Below are positions 1 to 8,583 of a stretch of DNA of 50,645 nucleotides, piece after piece (the stretch's first letter is position 1; each line of letters begins with the position of its first letter). The translations under genes and the position numbers were made by a program. Source of the stretch: Eubacterium sp. (lineage in GTDB: Bacteria > Bacillota > Clostridia > Lachnospirales > Lachnospiraceae); contig JAAWDZ010000014.1 of assembly GCA_022794015.1 (NCBI GenBank), forward strand, positions 1-50,645, in the 5' to 3' direction. The notes beneath the pieces are model-generated. The model worked only from the letters and a program-made list of their open reading frames with translations. It ran no database searches and was not told the DNA's origin.

Positions 1-671
1 AAAGCAAACTGGTTCGTCATAGAATACTCCCAGAACATATTCAGTGCCGAATGCTGGCCATACTTTTTCACAGGAAGAATACCAGTCATATACGCAAGCG
101 CAACATACGGCTGATCTTTTAAAAGATTCCTCAAAAAATCCAGATACTGTTTTTGCAGAGTTTCCGACTCCTGCCTTTCACGCATAACACAGTCCCACTC
201 GTCGATCAGAAAAATAAATTGTTTATCCGTTTTAGCACAGATTTTCCGGAACGCAGCGGCAAGTCCCATTTCACGCCCTTTTAAAACAGTTCCATACTCT
301 TCGTTTAATTCTTCCAGCACTTCCAGTTCCAGATATTCTGTCACCTTCCCGGAAGCCGCCTCAATCAGAAACTGCTGCATATTCAGGAAAATCACATCAT
401 ATCGGTTCAAATGCTCTTTATAAGTCGGATGGCTCTCAATTTTACGTCCTGCAAACAGCTCTTCGGAATCGCAGCCGCGGCTGTAATAGGCCGCAAGCAT
501 TTTTAAGGCCATGGATTTTCCAAAACGTCTGGGCCTGCTCACACAAAGAAACTTCTGCTCTGTATTGATACACTTATTTGTCTCTGCAATCAATCCTGTC
601 TTATCCACATAAATTTCAGAACGGACAGATTCCCAAAACCCCCTGTTCCCCGGATTCAGATAAATGCCCAT
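1..671 (-). CDS. AAA-ATPase-like / PD-(D/E)XK family protein, 3' end cut by window edge
   Basis: About 223 N-terminal residues are visible, beginning MGIYLNPGN; the gene continues past base 1. The N-terminal region reads YVDKTGLI followed by SRPRRFGKSM, the degenerate Walker A typical of the AAA-ATPase-like family (PF09820). FLIDEWDCV follows as Walker B. Full-length members usually carry a C-terminal PD-(D/E)XK nuclease-like domain, which would lie outside this window. The ATG at 671 is preceded by GGGAGG with 8-9 nt spacing and by a good promoter. Members are common, often in many copies, in gut Firmicutes and Bacteroidetes genomes. Their cellular role is unclear, and none is inferred here. 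Confidence 0.85.
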   Translation of the reverse strand, partial: MGIYLNPGNRGFWESVRSEIYVDKTGLIAETNKCINTEQKFLCVSRPRRFGKSMALKMLAAYYSRGCDSEELFAGRKIESHPTYKEHLNRYDVIFLNMQQFLIEAASGKVTEYLELEVLEELNEEYGTVLKGREMGLAAAFRKICAKTDKQFIFLIDEWDCVMRERQESETLQKQYLDFLRNLLKDQPYVALAYMTGILPVKKYGQHSALNMFWEYSMTNQFA

Positions 672-697
672 AGATACAACCTCCCTTTCCTTCCCTT

Positions 698-726
698 AGT
701 ATAGCAATTCTCCCATACATATTCAA
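698..726 (-). promoter_or_regulatory. Sigma-A-type promoter of the AAA-ATPase-like gene
   Basis: On the minus strand, TTGAAT (726-721) is separated by 17 bp from TATACT (703-698). This lies 27 bp upstream of the ATG at 671 and reads directly into it. Confidence 0.7.
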
Positions 727-929
727 ATACTTTCTGAATATGGAAAGTGAAGACTTTTTTCGCCAAAATTCACTTGACCCCACCAGAACCGAACAGGACA
801 TCAAAAACAGAAGCAGCATGATTTCACGTACATTTTTCCGCTTTTTACGCACTTATATTTACTTTTTTCCCCTTATTTACTATGATATTATAAAACAAAC
901 CACACAATATGATAAAAGGAGCGTAATTT

Positions 930-2573
930 ATGAATATCCGAAGCATCTGCAAACTGTTCAGACCATATGCATCCGCCATCTCTGCCATTGTTATTTTCTC
1001 TGTCCTCGTTTCTCTCATAAATGTGGTTACCCCTTTTATAAACCGCTTTATGATTGACCAGGGCCTGTTAAATGGCGATATCTTTATCGTCCTCTGCTCC
1101 GTTCTTCTGTTGATCTTTTTACATATATGCGACAATGCCATACAGTATTTCCAGACAAAGCAGGAAGTGCTTGTGGCTAATTCTTTTGGAAAAGATCTGA
1201 AAATAAAAGCCATGCGCCACGGCCTGAAGCTAAATCAGAAACACTTTAAGGAACAGGGATTTTACAAAACGATTGGCGACGTGCTTTACGACATCAGCAG
1301 CCTTATGAGTATTGCCAGCAGCAATTTTTTCATGCTTTTTCTGATTATCTGCCAGGCGGTTGGCGCCGCAATCGGACTGTTCCTTTTAAACTGGCAGCTT
1401 GCCTTACTGATGTTTCCGCTCATTCTTCTGAAAATTGCATACAATCTGTGGATGCGCGCCAAATCAGAAAAGCTGGGAAAGGAATCTATGGAAGCCAGCA
1501 AAAATTATAATACATGGTTTTCCGATCTCTTATCCGGCGCCATTGATATTAAACTCTGGAATCTCAATGACAGGAAAACAGCAGAATATGAAAAACACGT
1601 TGACAACATGAATGAAGCATCCAAAAACATATCCCTCTTTACCGCAAAAAATAACCGTATCATGCAGGCAGCAGAGCTTGCCTTTATAAATCTGATGTAC
1701 CTGCCCGGCGTCGCCCTGATCCAAAACGGGCAGCTGACCCTTGGCAGTCTGATAACATTTATCACATTTTCTTCTTACCTGCTGGTTCCTGTCGATGCCA
1801 TTATGCATTTGCAGGTAATGTTGAAACAGTTAAAACCATGTGCCAAAGATATCAGGAACTTCTTTTCCTTAGAGGAAGAAAATTATACTTCATCACTCCT
1901 GCCGCCTCCTGTGATTTCAGAAATTGAATTTAAAAATGTATCGCTTTCTCTTGACAACCGCAGCATCCTGCGGGATATCAGTTTTGTAGTACACAGAGGT
2001 GAAAAAGTCGCTATTGCAGGAGAAAATGGAAGCGGAAAAACGACACTCGTCAATCTTCTTCTGGGACTATACCAGGCGTCCTCCGGAGAAATCCTAATCG
2101 ACGGGATACCAATCCAGGAATATAATATTGAGGCGTACCGAAAGAAAATCAGCACTGTTTTGCAGGACGTCCATCTGTTCTATGGGACAGTCAGAGAAAA
2201 TATTCTGCTGGACAAAGAAACATCCTTTGATCCTGGCAGGTATCCGGCGTTCTGCACCGAAGCAATAGGCAAACTGGAGAAACAGTTTGATACGCCGGTT
2301 GGAATCGGAGGCACAAAACTGTCCGGCGGGGAAAAACAGAAAGCCGCCCTGCTGCGCGCCTTAAACCGAGGCGCCGATATTCTTATATTAGATGAAGCTT
2401 CCGCCAACTATGATAAAGAGTCAGAAGATGCATTTCATCTTTTTATCCGGGAAAATACCGACTATGGTTTCTATTTCATCATCACACACCGAAAAGAAAT
2501 CCTGGAAGATGCAGACAGGGTAATCTGTATCTCTCATGGGGAAATCACGCAGATAAAACCAGTTTCCATATAA
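930..2573 (+). CDS. ABC transporter, fused transmembrane and ATP-binding domains
   Basis: This 547-residue protein has the layout of a half-size ABC exporter. The N-terminal ~300 residues hold about six hydrophobic segments (ABC_membrane type). The C-terminal nucleotide-binding domain has Walker A GENGSGKTT, signature LSGGEKQ, Walker B ILILDEAS and a switch His in ITHRKE. A homodimer or a dimer with another half-transporter is expected at the membrane. No peptidase C39 domain is present, so there is no sign of a bacteriocin-processing role. The ATG has AAAGGAG 8 nt upstream. The gene stands alone, divergent from the AAA-ATPase-like gene and closed by its own terminator. The substrate cannot be told from sequence. 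Confidence 0.9.
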   Translation: MNIRSICKLFRPYASAISAIVIFSVLVSLINVVTPFINRFMIDQGLLNGDIFIVLCSVLLLIFLHICDNAIQYFQTKQEVLVANSFGKDLKIKAMRHGLKLNQKHFKEQGFYKTIGDVLYDISSLMSIASSNFFMLFLIICQAVGAAIGLFLLNWQLALLMFPLILLKIAYNLWMRAKSEKLGKESMEASKNYNTWFSDLLSGAIDIKLWNLNDRKTAEYEKHVDNMNEASKNISLFTAKNNRIMQAAELAFINLMYLPGVALIQNGQLTLGSLITFITFSSYLLVPVDAIMHLQVMLKQLKPCAKDIRNFFSLEEENYTSSLLPPPVISEIEFKNVSLSLDNRSILRDISFVVHRGEKVAIAGENGSGKTTLVNLLLGLYQASSGEILIDGIPIQEYNIEAYRKKISTVLQDVHLFYGTVRENILLDKETSFDPGRYPAFCTEAIGKLEKQFDTPVGIGGTKLSGGEKQKAALLRALNRGADILILDEASANYDKESEDAFHLFIRENTDYGFYFIITHRKEILEDADRVICISHGEITQIKPVSI

Positions 2574-2574
2574 A

Positions 2575-2613
2575 AAAATGCCATGAAAAGTCTTTTCACT
2601 TCTCATGGCATTT
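2575..2613 (+). terminator. Rho-independent terminator of the ABC exporter
   Basis: The inverted arms AAATGCCATGA and TCATGGCATTT follow the stop codon directly. The 5' arm has an A-tract, so the hairpin could also serve the convergent spoVG transcript. Confidence 0.75.
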
Positions 2614-2666
2614 AAACTGCTTCTAAACAACGCGAAAAATATCCACTGTATTTCATTTTCAGACTT

Positions 2667-2698
2667 TTACCGCCTGCCACCCCCAGGCAAGGCGGTAA
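2667..2698. other. GC-rich hairpin downstream of spoVG
   Basis: The arms TTACCGCCT and AGGCGGTAA flank a short C-rich loop 10 bp past the spoVG stop. There is no clear T-run on either side. It may be a 3'-end stabiliser or a weak terminator. Confidence 0.4.
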
Positions 2699-2708
2699 TC
2701 TCCCTCTC

Positions 2709-2978
2709 CTAAATCATCTCCGGCAGAACCTCTGCCCGATACTTCTCAATAATCATATTCTGAATTCTGTCCCTCGTATCCGAATTGATCGGATGCGCGA
2801 TATCCCGATATTCTCCATCGGCAGCTCTGCGGCTCGGCATAGCGATGAATAACCCCTTTTCACCTTCTATGACCTTGATATCATGCACCACAAATTCGTC
2901 ATCAATCGTAATGGATACCACAGCCTTCATCTTACCTTCTTTTTCAACCTTTCGGATCCTCACATCCGTAATCTGCAT
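2709..2978 (-). CDS. spoVG: Septation/sporulation regulator SpoVG
   Basis: This 89-residue protein matches SpoVG across its length: it starts [11 protein letters not shown], has the central [15 protein letters not shown] and the conserved [10 protein letters not shown], and ends with a region containing DIAHPIN. SpoVG is a small DNA/RNA-binding regulator that affects sporulation, septation and capsule genes in Firmicutes. It lies 48 bp downstream of glgD on the same strand, so it may be read from the glgC-glgD transcript as well as from a promoter of its own. The ATG is preceded by the purine-rich AAGGGGGG. Its presence supports a spore-former lineage, though SpoVG also occurs in non-sporing species. 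Confidence 0.95.
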   Translation of the reverse strand: MQITDVRIRKVEKEGKMKAVVSITIDDEFVVHDIKVIEGEKGLFIAMPSRRAADGEYRDIAHPINSDTRDRIQNMIIEKYRAEVLPEMI

Positions 2979-3026
2979 AATCTCACCCCCCTTTCTTTTA
3001 TGAAAAGATACCTTATGCTTTTCTTT

Positions 3027-4145
3027 TTACATCACATACCTGGCGTTTTCTTCACAAACCACTTTGACGCCGTTGTCCCCGCAGTAATAGGTATTTGCCC
3101 GCAGTGTATTGCGGCTTTCTACAATGCAGTTCTCAATATGTGTGTTGTCCCCGATATATACGTCATTTAAGATAATAGAATTCTTAATGACACAGTTCTT
3201 GCCGACAAATGTCTTCTTAAAGAGAATGGAATTCTCCACCTTACTGTTAATAATACAGCCGCTGGCCACCAGACTGTTGCGCACATCCGATCCCTCGTTG
3301 TACTTCGCCGGCGGAAGATCGTCTACTTTTGTCGCTATCTTAGGCTCGTCGCGGAAGAAGAATTTACGGACTTCCGGTTTTAGGAAATCCATATTTGTCG
3401 CATAATAAGAATCAATAGATGCAATATTGTTCCAGTAAGTTTTAAGCTTGTAGCCATAAATCCTCTTTAAGTTCTTGTAACGGATCAGGATATCGGATAC
3501 AAAATCATATCTCTCTTCCTGTGCGCAGCGCTCTAACATCTCTATTAACTGGCGTCTGCGGATAATATAAATGCCGGTAGAAACCGTGTTGGAATTTGCC
3601 ATCATCGGTTTCTCTTCAAATTCTACAATCCTGGCCTCCTCGTTCATACGAACCACGCCATAACGGCTCACATCCATACCGGCCGGCATATCCTTGCATA
3701 CAATTGTAATGTCTGCCTTTTTATCAATATGGTAATCTAAGATTTCATTAAAATCCACTTTGTATACACAGTCACCGCTTGAAATAATAACATATGGCTC
3801 ATGACGGCGTTTTAAAAAGTCAATGTTCTGGTACATTGCATCTGCAGTTCCGCGATACCACCAGTTATTGGATGCTGTGACCGTAGGCGTAAAGATGTAA
3901 AGCCCTCCCTGCTTCCTTCCGAAATCCCACCATTTGGACGAGCTTAAATGCTCGTTTAAAGATCTTGCGTTATATTGTGTTAAAACTGCTACTGTATGAA
4001 TACGTGAACTGCTCATATTGCTCAATGCAAAATCAATACTTCGATAGCTGCCGCCGACCGGCATAGCCGAAACTGCTCTGTGACTTGTCAGCTCCTGCAT
4101 ACGGTTACTGTTACCGCCTGCCAGAATAATTCCTAATGACTTCAT
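3027..4145 (-). CDS. glgD: Glucose-1-phosphate adenylyltransferase subunit GlgD
   Basis: This 372-residue nucleotidyltransferase starts [16 protein letters not shown] and ends in a left-handed beta-helix region ([12 protein letters not shown] and similar). Compared with the neighbouring GlgC, the pyrophosphorylase loop is degenerate ([10 protein letters not shown] rather than [11 protein letters not shown]). This is the usual picture of GlgD, the modulatory partner of GlgC in Firmicutes. The two make ADP-glucose for glycogen. The start codon overlaps the glgC stop by 4 bp (ATGA), so the subunits are translationally coupled. Confidence 0.93.
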   Translation of the reverse strand: MKSLGIILAGGNSNRMQELTSHRAVSAMPVGGSYRSIDFALSNMSSSRIHTVAVLTQYNARSLNEHLSSSKWWDFGRKQGGLYIFTPTVTASNNWWYRGTADAMYQNIDFLKRRHEPYVIISSGDCVYKVDFNEILDYHIDKKADITIVCKDMPAGMDVSRYGVVRMNEEARIVEFEEKPMMANSNTVSTGIYIIRRRQLIEMLERCAQEERYDFVSDILIRYKNLKRIYGYKLKTYWNNIASIDSYYATNMDFLKPEVRKFFFRDEPKIATKVDDLPPAKYNEGSDVRNSLVASGCIINSKVENSILFKKTFVGKNCVIKNSIILNDVYIGDNTHIENCIVESRNTLRANTYYCGDNGVKVVCEENARYVM

Positions 4146-5425
4146 TTGCTTTCACCTGCCTTAATAATATATTCTCCTCCGGCAAGTATGCCATCCGGAT
4201 AATCGTCTTTTTCTGTCACACCGGCAATCGCCGTATTCTTGCCAATCTTTACCTTAGACGGTATATAGGAATTTTCTCCGATGGTGACAAGACCAAATGC
4301 ATATACCGAGGCGTTTAACCTGCTCTCTGCCTCTTCTCCGACGCCCATTTCAACCTCGTTGCCAATCTCACATTCTTCTGCAATAATTGCTTTTTCGATC
4401 TTACATTTTTCTCCAATCTGCGTATCCCGCATAATGATCGAATCCCTTACAACGGTCCCTGTTCCAATGACAACGCCAGCACCGATAACGGAATTATATA
4501 CCTCACCGTAAATCTCCGTACCTTCTCCGATGATACTCTTCTCAATAATCGAATCGGAGGAAACATACTGCGGTTCTACATTATCTGATCTGGTATAAAT
4601 CTTCCAGTACTCTTCGTATAAATTAAACTCAGGAATCAGATCTACTAACTCCATATTGGCTTCCCAGTAAGAACCCAGAGTTCCTACGTCCTTCCAGTAG
4701 CCATTGTACTCATAAGCATAAAGCGGTCTATTCGCTTCATGGCAGTACGGAATGATATGCTTGCCAAAATCACAGTTGCTTTGATCTTTCATAGCAATCA
4801 GCGCTTCCCGGAGAACTTTCCAGGTAAATATATAAATCCCCATAGACGCCAAATTACTTCTCGGACGATCGGGTTTTTCTTCAAATTCTAAAATCTTCTT
4901 ATTCTCATCTGTAATTACGATACCGAACCTGCCGGCTTCTTCTATCGGTACCGGCATAGCCGCAATTGTAACATCCGCATGGTTCTCCTTGTGGAAATCC
5001 AGCATAACCTCATAGTCCATTTTATAGATGTGATCCCCGGACAGGATCAGTACATATTCTGGATTGTAGCCGTCAATATAACCCAAATTCTGGTAAATAG
5101 CATTTGCTGTTCCTGTATACCATTCACTGCCGGCACTCTTTTCATATGGTGACAAAACGGTTACCCCGCCATGATTCCGATCCAAATCCCAGGGAATACC
5201 AATTCCGATGTGAGAATTCAGCCGGAGCGGTTGGTACTGTGTCAATACACCCACTGTATCAACTCCCGAATTGATACAATTACTCAATGGAAAATCAATA
5301 ATGCGGTATTTGCCTCCAAAAGCCACTGCCGGCTTCGCTACATTGTCTGTCAATACTCCAAGCCTGCTTCCCTGTCCTCCTGCTAATAGCATTGCTATCA
5401 TTTCTTTACGAATCATATCACTCAC
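4142..5425 (-). CDS. glgC: Glucose-1-phosphate adenylyltransferase catalytic subunit GlgC
   Basis: This 427-residue protein makes ADP-glucose from glucose-1-phosphate and ATP, the committed step of bacterial glycogen synthesis. It carries the complete nucleotide-binding loop [13 protein letters not shown], then [25 protein letters not shown] and the substrate-site FEEKP. A C-terminal beta-helix runs from about residue 300. Length and motifs are standard. It is first in the glgC-glgD(-spoVG) transcript behind a clear promoter. The ATG at 5425 is preceded by GAGAGGTGAG. No branching enzyme or glycogen synthase is in the window. Confidence 0.95.
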   Translation of the reverse strand: MSDMIRKEMIAMLLAGGQGSRLGVLTDNVAKPAVAFGGKYRIIDFPLSNCINSGVDTVGVLTQYQPLRLNSHIGIGIPWDLDRNHGGVTVLSPYEKSAGSEWYTGTANAIYQNLGYIDGYNPEYVLILSGDHIYKMDYEVMLDFHKENHADVTIAAMPVPIEEAGRFGIVITDENKKILEFEEKPDRPRSNLASMGIYIFTWKVLREALIAMKDQSNCDFGKHIIPYCHEANRPLYAYEYNGYWKDVGTLGSYWEANMELVDLIPEFNLYEEYWKIYTRSDNVEPQYVSSDSIIEKSIIGEGTEIYGEVYNSVIGAGVVIGTGTVVRDSIIMRDTQIGEKCKIEKAIIAEECEIGNEVEMGVGEEAESRLNASVYAFGLVTIGENSYIPSKVKIGKNTAIAGVTEKDDYPDGILAGGEYIIKAGESK

Positions 5426-5456
5426 CTCTCGTTAACATTCATTGTGTAATATAGAA

Positions 5457-5486
5457 ATTATATCATACTTATATTTTATTGTACAA
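5457..5486 (-). promoter_or_regulatory. Promoter of glgCD
   Basis: TTGTAC (5486-5481) and a perfect TATAAT (5462-5457) are 18 bp apart on the minus strand, about 32 bp upstream of the glgC ATG. Confidence 0.7.
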
Positions 5487-5620
5487 CATTTTTAACAAGC
5501 AGATGGGCGTATTTTGCTATTTTTTGTCAATTTTAACGAAAAACAACAACCCCACACTGCTATTATTCAGTTACTATTATGGAAAAACTGTAAAATCAGA
5601 AGTCAAAATTTTAATTTTCC

Positions 5621-5765
5621 GTTACTGTTCACGGCCTGGGAGGCCGCTCACAGTAACGATTCGGGGCGATATTTAAAGTTTTGCTTCGCAAAAATCGCCC
5701 CGAACTTGCATCATGTTCTCACGGAACGCGCAGTAAATGCGCGCTCCTGACCCGTGAACAGTAAC
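5621..5765. repeat. Structured intergenic repeat, long copy (E1)
   Basis: Terminal inverted arms GTTACTGTTCACGG (5621-5634) and CCGTGAACAGTAAC (5752-5765) enclose at least three nested hairpins. The 5' one pairs GTTACTGT with ACAGTAAC at 5650-5657. A second is built on TTCGGGGCGAT and ATCGCCCCGAA (5660-5705). A third, near the 3' end, sits inside CTCACGGA ... TCCTG with stem CGCGCA/TGCGCG. A shorter relative (E2) lies at 36187-36256. The element occupies the divergent glgC-murC intergenic region and encodes no protein. It could be a MITE-like repeat or a structured RNA. Confidence 0.65.
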
Positions 5766-5804
5766 AATTTTCCCCCTTTCCACCAAAAAATTTCCAATGC
5801 CAAT

Positions 5805-5832
5805 TTGCAAAATGACGTTTGCCTGTTATAAT
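5805..5832 (+). promoter_or_regulatory. Promoter of murC
   Basis: TTGCAA (5805-5810), a 16-bp spacer and TATAAT (5827-5832), with TG one base upstream of the -10 (extended -10). It lies about 50 bp before the murC ATG. Confidence 0.75.
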
Positions 5833-5881
5833 AATTAGGAAATCATAATTTAACAAAAATAAGAATGGGCAGGTAATAAAT

Positions 5882-7264
5882 ATGTATCAAATCAATTTTG
5901 AACAACCGATCCGCATCCACTTTATCGGCATTGGCGGCATCAGCATGAGCGGTCTTGCCGAGATACTTTTAGAAGAAGGCTTTACCATTTCCGGCTCTGA
6001 TATGAAAGAGTCTTTGCTTACAAAGCAGCTTGCTGCAAAAGGAATAACCATATCGTACCCGCAGTCCGCCGAAAATATTATCCCCGGTACAGATGCCGTA
6101 GTGTATACGGCGGCCATCCATGCAGATAACCCGGAATTTTCCGCCGCCAAATCTGCCGGCATTCCCATGCTTTCCCGTGCGCAGCTGTTAGGACAGATTA
6201 TGGATAACTATGCAAATTCCATTGCAGTAGCCGGGACGCACGGCAAGACGACTACTACATCCATGCTCACGCAGATCCTGCTTGCTGCCAAAACCGATCC
6301 CACCGTTTCTGTCGGTGGTATTTTAAAAGCGATCGGCGGCAACATACGGGTAGGACATTCCGATGTTTTTTTGACAGAGGCCTGCGAATATACCAACAGT
6401 TTCTTAAACTTCCGGCCGAAATACAGCATTATCTTAAATATAGAAGAGGATCACATGGATTTTTTCAAAGATCTCGCCGATATCCGCAGCTCATTTTCCA
6501 GGTTTGCCGCAGGTACAGTGCCCGGTGGAACCATCATTATCAACAGTGACATTCCGGATTATAAAGAGCTTGTAAACGGCCTTTCCGTTTCACTGGTTAC
6601 TTACGGCATGTCAGAAAATTCTGACTGCTATCCGGCAGATATTACTTTTGACAAAAAGGGCTGCGCCACCTTTACGGCTGTTTACCGCGGCGCCCCTCTT
6701 ACTTCTATAACCCTGTCTGTTCCTGGCATGCACAATATTTCAAACGCTTTGGCTGCCATTGCCGCCGCCGCAGTATTATCCATTTCCCCCGCTGCCATTT
6801 CAGGCGGACTTCTGGCTTTTGATGGAACTGACCGCAGGTTCCAGCTCAAAGGCACATTTGGGGATCAGGTTACCATCATCGACGACTATGCGCATCATCC
6901 GACCGAAATTACCGCTACATTGTCTGCTGCGGCAAACTATCCGCACGACCGGCTGATATGTGTGTTCCAACCGCATACGTATTCCAGAACCAAAGCCTTT
7001 CAAAATGAATTCATAAAAGCGCTTTCTCTGGCAGACATTATCGTACTGGCTGACATTTACGCCGCCCGCGAAACAGACACCTTAGGGATTAGCTCCGCAG
7101 ATCTGGAAGCCGGCTTAAAGCAAATGGGCAAAGAAGTTTATTATTTTCCCACTTTTCCTGAAATTGAAAAATTTTTACAAAAAAAATGTATGCACGGTGA
7201 CTTGTTGATAACCATGGGAGCCGGAGATATTGTTAAAGTTGGGGAAAACTTACTTATACACTGA
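5882..7264 (+). CDS. murC: UDP-N-acetylmuramate--L-alanine ligase MurC
   Basis: This 460-residue cytoplasmic enzyme adds L-alanine to UDP-MurNAc in peptidoglycan precursor synthesis. It shows the N-terminal Rossmann motif GIGGISMSG, the ATP-binding AGTHGKTTTT, the DHMDFF segment of the central domain, and DDYAHHPTEI in the C-terminal Mur ligase domain. Length is normal. The ATG at 5882 has AGGTAA upstream. The gene has its own promoter and a terminator-like hairpin at 7277-7325, so it is probably monocistronic. Confidence 0.96.
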   Translation: MYQINFEQPIRIHFIGIGGISMSGLAEILLEEGFTISGSDMKESLLTKQLAAKGITISYPQSAENIIPGTDAVVYTAAIHADNPEFSAAKSAGIPMLSRAQLLGQIMDNYANSIAVAGTHGKTTTTSMLTQILLAAKTDPTVSVGGILKAIGGNIRVGHSDVFLTEACEYTNSFLNFRPKYSIILNIEEDHMDFFKDLADIRSSFSRFAAGTVPGGTIIINSDIPDYKELVNGLSVSLVTYGMSENSDCYPADITFDKKGCATFTAVYRGAPLTSITLSVPGMHNISNALAAIAAAAVLSISPAAISGGLLAFDGTDRRFQLKGTFGDQVTIIDDYAHHPTEITATLSAAANYPHDRLICVFQPHTYSRTKAFQNEFIKALSLADIIVLADIYAARETDTLGISSADLEAGLKQMGKEVYYFPTFPEIEKFLQKKCMHGDLLITMGAGDIVKVGENLLIH

Positions 7265-7265
7265 A

Positions 7266-7283
7266 TTATCCACATTATCCACA
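7266..7283 (+). promoter_or_regulatory. Tandem DnaA boxes, first pair
   Basis: Two perfect TTATCCACA boxes abut head to tail (7266-7274 and 7275-7283), just after the murC stop. The second box also forms the 5' arm of the murC terminator hairpin. Confidence 0.6.
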
Positions 7284-7325
7284 TTCCGAATGTATTTTTA
7301 TAAACATTTGCAATGTGGATTTTTT
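7277..7325 (+). terminator. Terminator of murC
   Basis: The arms ATCCACATT (7277-7285) and AATGTGGAT (7312-7320) are followed by a T-run. The loop contains a smaller imperfect hairpin (CGAATGT / ACATTTG). Confidence 0.6.
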
Positions 7326-7385
7326 CTCTCCGGACGCCTGTACCAACTGCGTGTTTTTTCGCATATTTTCCTCTTCCTGTAAATT

Positions 7386-7403
7386 TTATCCACATTATCC
7401 ACA
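7386..7403 (+). promoter_or_regulatory. Tandem DnaA boxes, second pair
   Basis: Two more perfect, abutting TTATCCACA boxes (7386-7394 and 7395-7403), exactly 120 bp after the first pair and 48 bp before the -35 of the dnaD promoter. Confidence 0.65.
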
Positions 7404-7450
7404 ATTAGCGCAAGCATTGATTTTACTGGACTGAACGTGAAATTAACCCT

Positions 7451-7478
7451 TTTCAATTTGGGAAACCCATGCTATAAT
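7451..7478 (+). promoter_or_regulatory. Promoter of the dnaD-dnaC-prs genes
   Basis: TTTCAA (7451-7456), 16 bp, TATAAT (7473-7478) with an extended -10 TG at 7470-7471. It lies 40 bp before the dnaD-like ATG. Confidence 0.65.
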
Positions 7479-7518
7479 TTGGGAACAGAATCAGTAAAGA
7501 TGGAAAGAGGGCATTGCC

Positions 7519-8562
7519 ATGGCTAGTATTACCTTAGATGGAAGTGGTTTACTCACTTCCACCAGTATTCCTAATATCTTCATAGACAAGTATATGACGA
7601 ATGCAAATGGGGAATTCGTAAAGATTTACCTTTACCTGCTGCGCTGTATGAGCTTAAACCGGCAGGCCTGCACGATTTCCGAACTTGCAGACACTTTTGA
7701 ACATACAGAAAAAGACATCTTACGTGCATTGGCCTACTGGGAGAAAATGCACTTACTGCATCTGGAATATGACGAAAGCCATCAGGTTTCGGGTATCCAG
7801 CTGGAAATTCCAGACAACAGCGCCTCTTCGCAGGATGAGAAGCTTCCTCTGTCCCAACCGCTCCACGCTGCAGCCAGAAAACCTGCAGAATACACCAGGG
7901 AAGAGTTAGACGAATTTCAGAAGGATCAATCTGTGCAGGAAATTTTATTCATCACAGAAAACTACCTTGGCAGAACCTTAAACCCTACGGACATTCAGAT
8001 TATCCTGTATTGGTACGACGGACTTCACTTTCCTGCGGATCTAATCGAATACCTGATCGAAACCTGCATCAGCAACGGACATACAAGCCTGCGCTATATG
8101 GAAAAAATTGCATTTGCATGGGCCGATTCCAACATTCGATCCGTTTCAGAGGCCAAAAAAGAGCACAGCCTGCACCACAAGGATACCTATGCTGTTATGA
8201 AAGCCCTTGGCATCAGCGGGCGCAACCTGATCTCTTCGGAACTTTCCGTCATCCGCAAATGGACAGGCTCTTATGCATTATCCATGGATATCATAAAAGA
8301 AGCCTGCCGCCGCACGATTGCAGCAACCGGCAAGCCCAGCTTTGAATATGCCGATACCATATTAACCAACTGGCACAAAAATAACGTACATACTTTAAAT
8401 GATATCGTAAAATTAGACACGGCGCACCAGAAGTCCCACAAAACAGTCAGGTCCAAAGAAACTGCCGCCCGCCCGGCACAGACAAACCGCTTTAATAACT
8501 TCCCGCAGCGAACCTACAATTACGACCAGTTAGAGAAACAGCTTTTAAACACGACGCATTAA
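7519..8562 (+). CDS. DnaD-domain replication initiation protein
   Basis: This 347-residue protein resembles the DnaD/DnaB-like primosome proteins of Firmicutes. It has an N-terminal winged-helix-like region (about residues 20-110; FVKIYLYLLRC ... SELADTFEHTEKDILRALAYWE). A DnaD domain follows at about 130-205 (TENYLGRTLNPTDIQIILYWYDGLHFPADLIEYLIETC). A second DnaD-like region near 215-300 contains the ILTNWHKNNVHTL stretch. In Firmicutes such proteins act after DnaA to load the replicative helicase. The gene lies 21 bp before the helicase loader gene, which fits a shared operon. Four DnaA boxes lie upstream. The ATG has GAAAGAGGG 8 nt upstream. Confidence 0.9.
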   Translation: MASITLDGSGLLTSTSIPNIFIDKYMTNANGEFVKIYLYLLRCMSLNRQACTISELADTFEHTEKDILRALAYWEKMHLLHLEYDESHQVSGIQLEIPDNSASSQDEKLPLSQPLHAAARKPAEYTREELDEFQKDQSVQEILFITENYLGRTLNPTDIQIILYWYDGLHFPADLIEYLIETCISNGHTSLRYMEKIAFAWADSNIRSVSEAKKEHSLHHKDTYAVMKALGISGRNLISSELSVIRKWTGSYALSMDIIKEACRRTIAATGKPSFEYADTILTNWHKNNVHTLNDIVKLDTAHQKSHKTVRSKETAARPAQTNRFNNFPQRTYNYDQLEKQLLNTTH

Positions 8563-8583
8563 CATCACACAGGGAGAACGAAT

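Noticed and set aside
5621-5765. Riboswitch for glgC or murC
   Set aside because: The element lies upstream of both promoters and so outside both leaders. It recurs in an unrelated place (36187-36256) and matches no riboswitch core I know.
7266-7403. Chromosomal origin of replication
   Set aside because: The DnaA boxes are perfect, but dnaA and dnaN are absent and the boxes precede dnaD. A regulatory cluster is the simpler reading.
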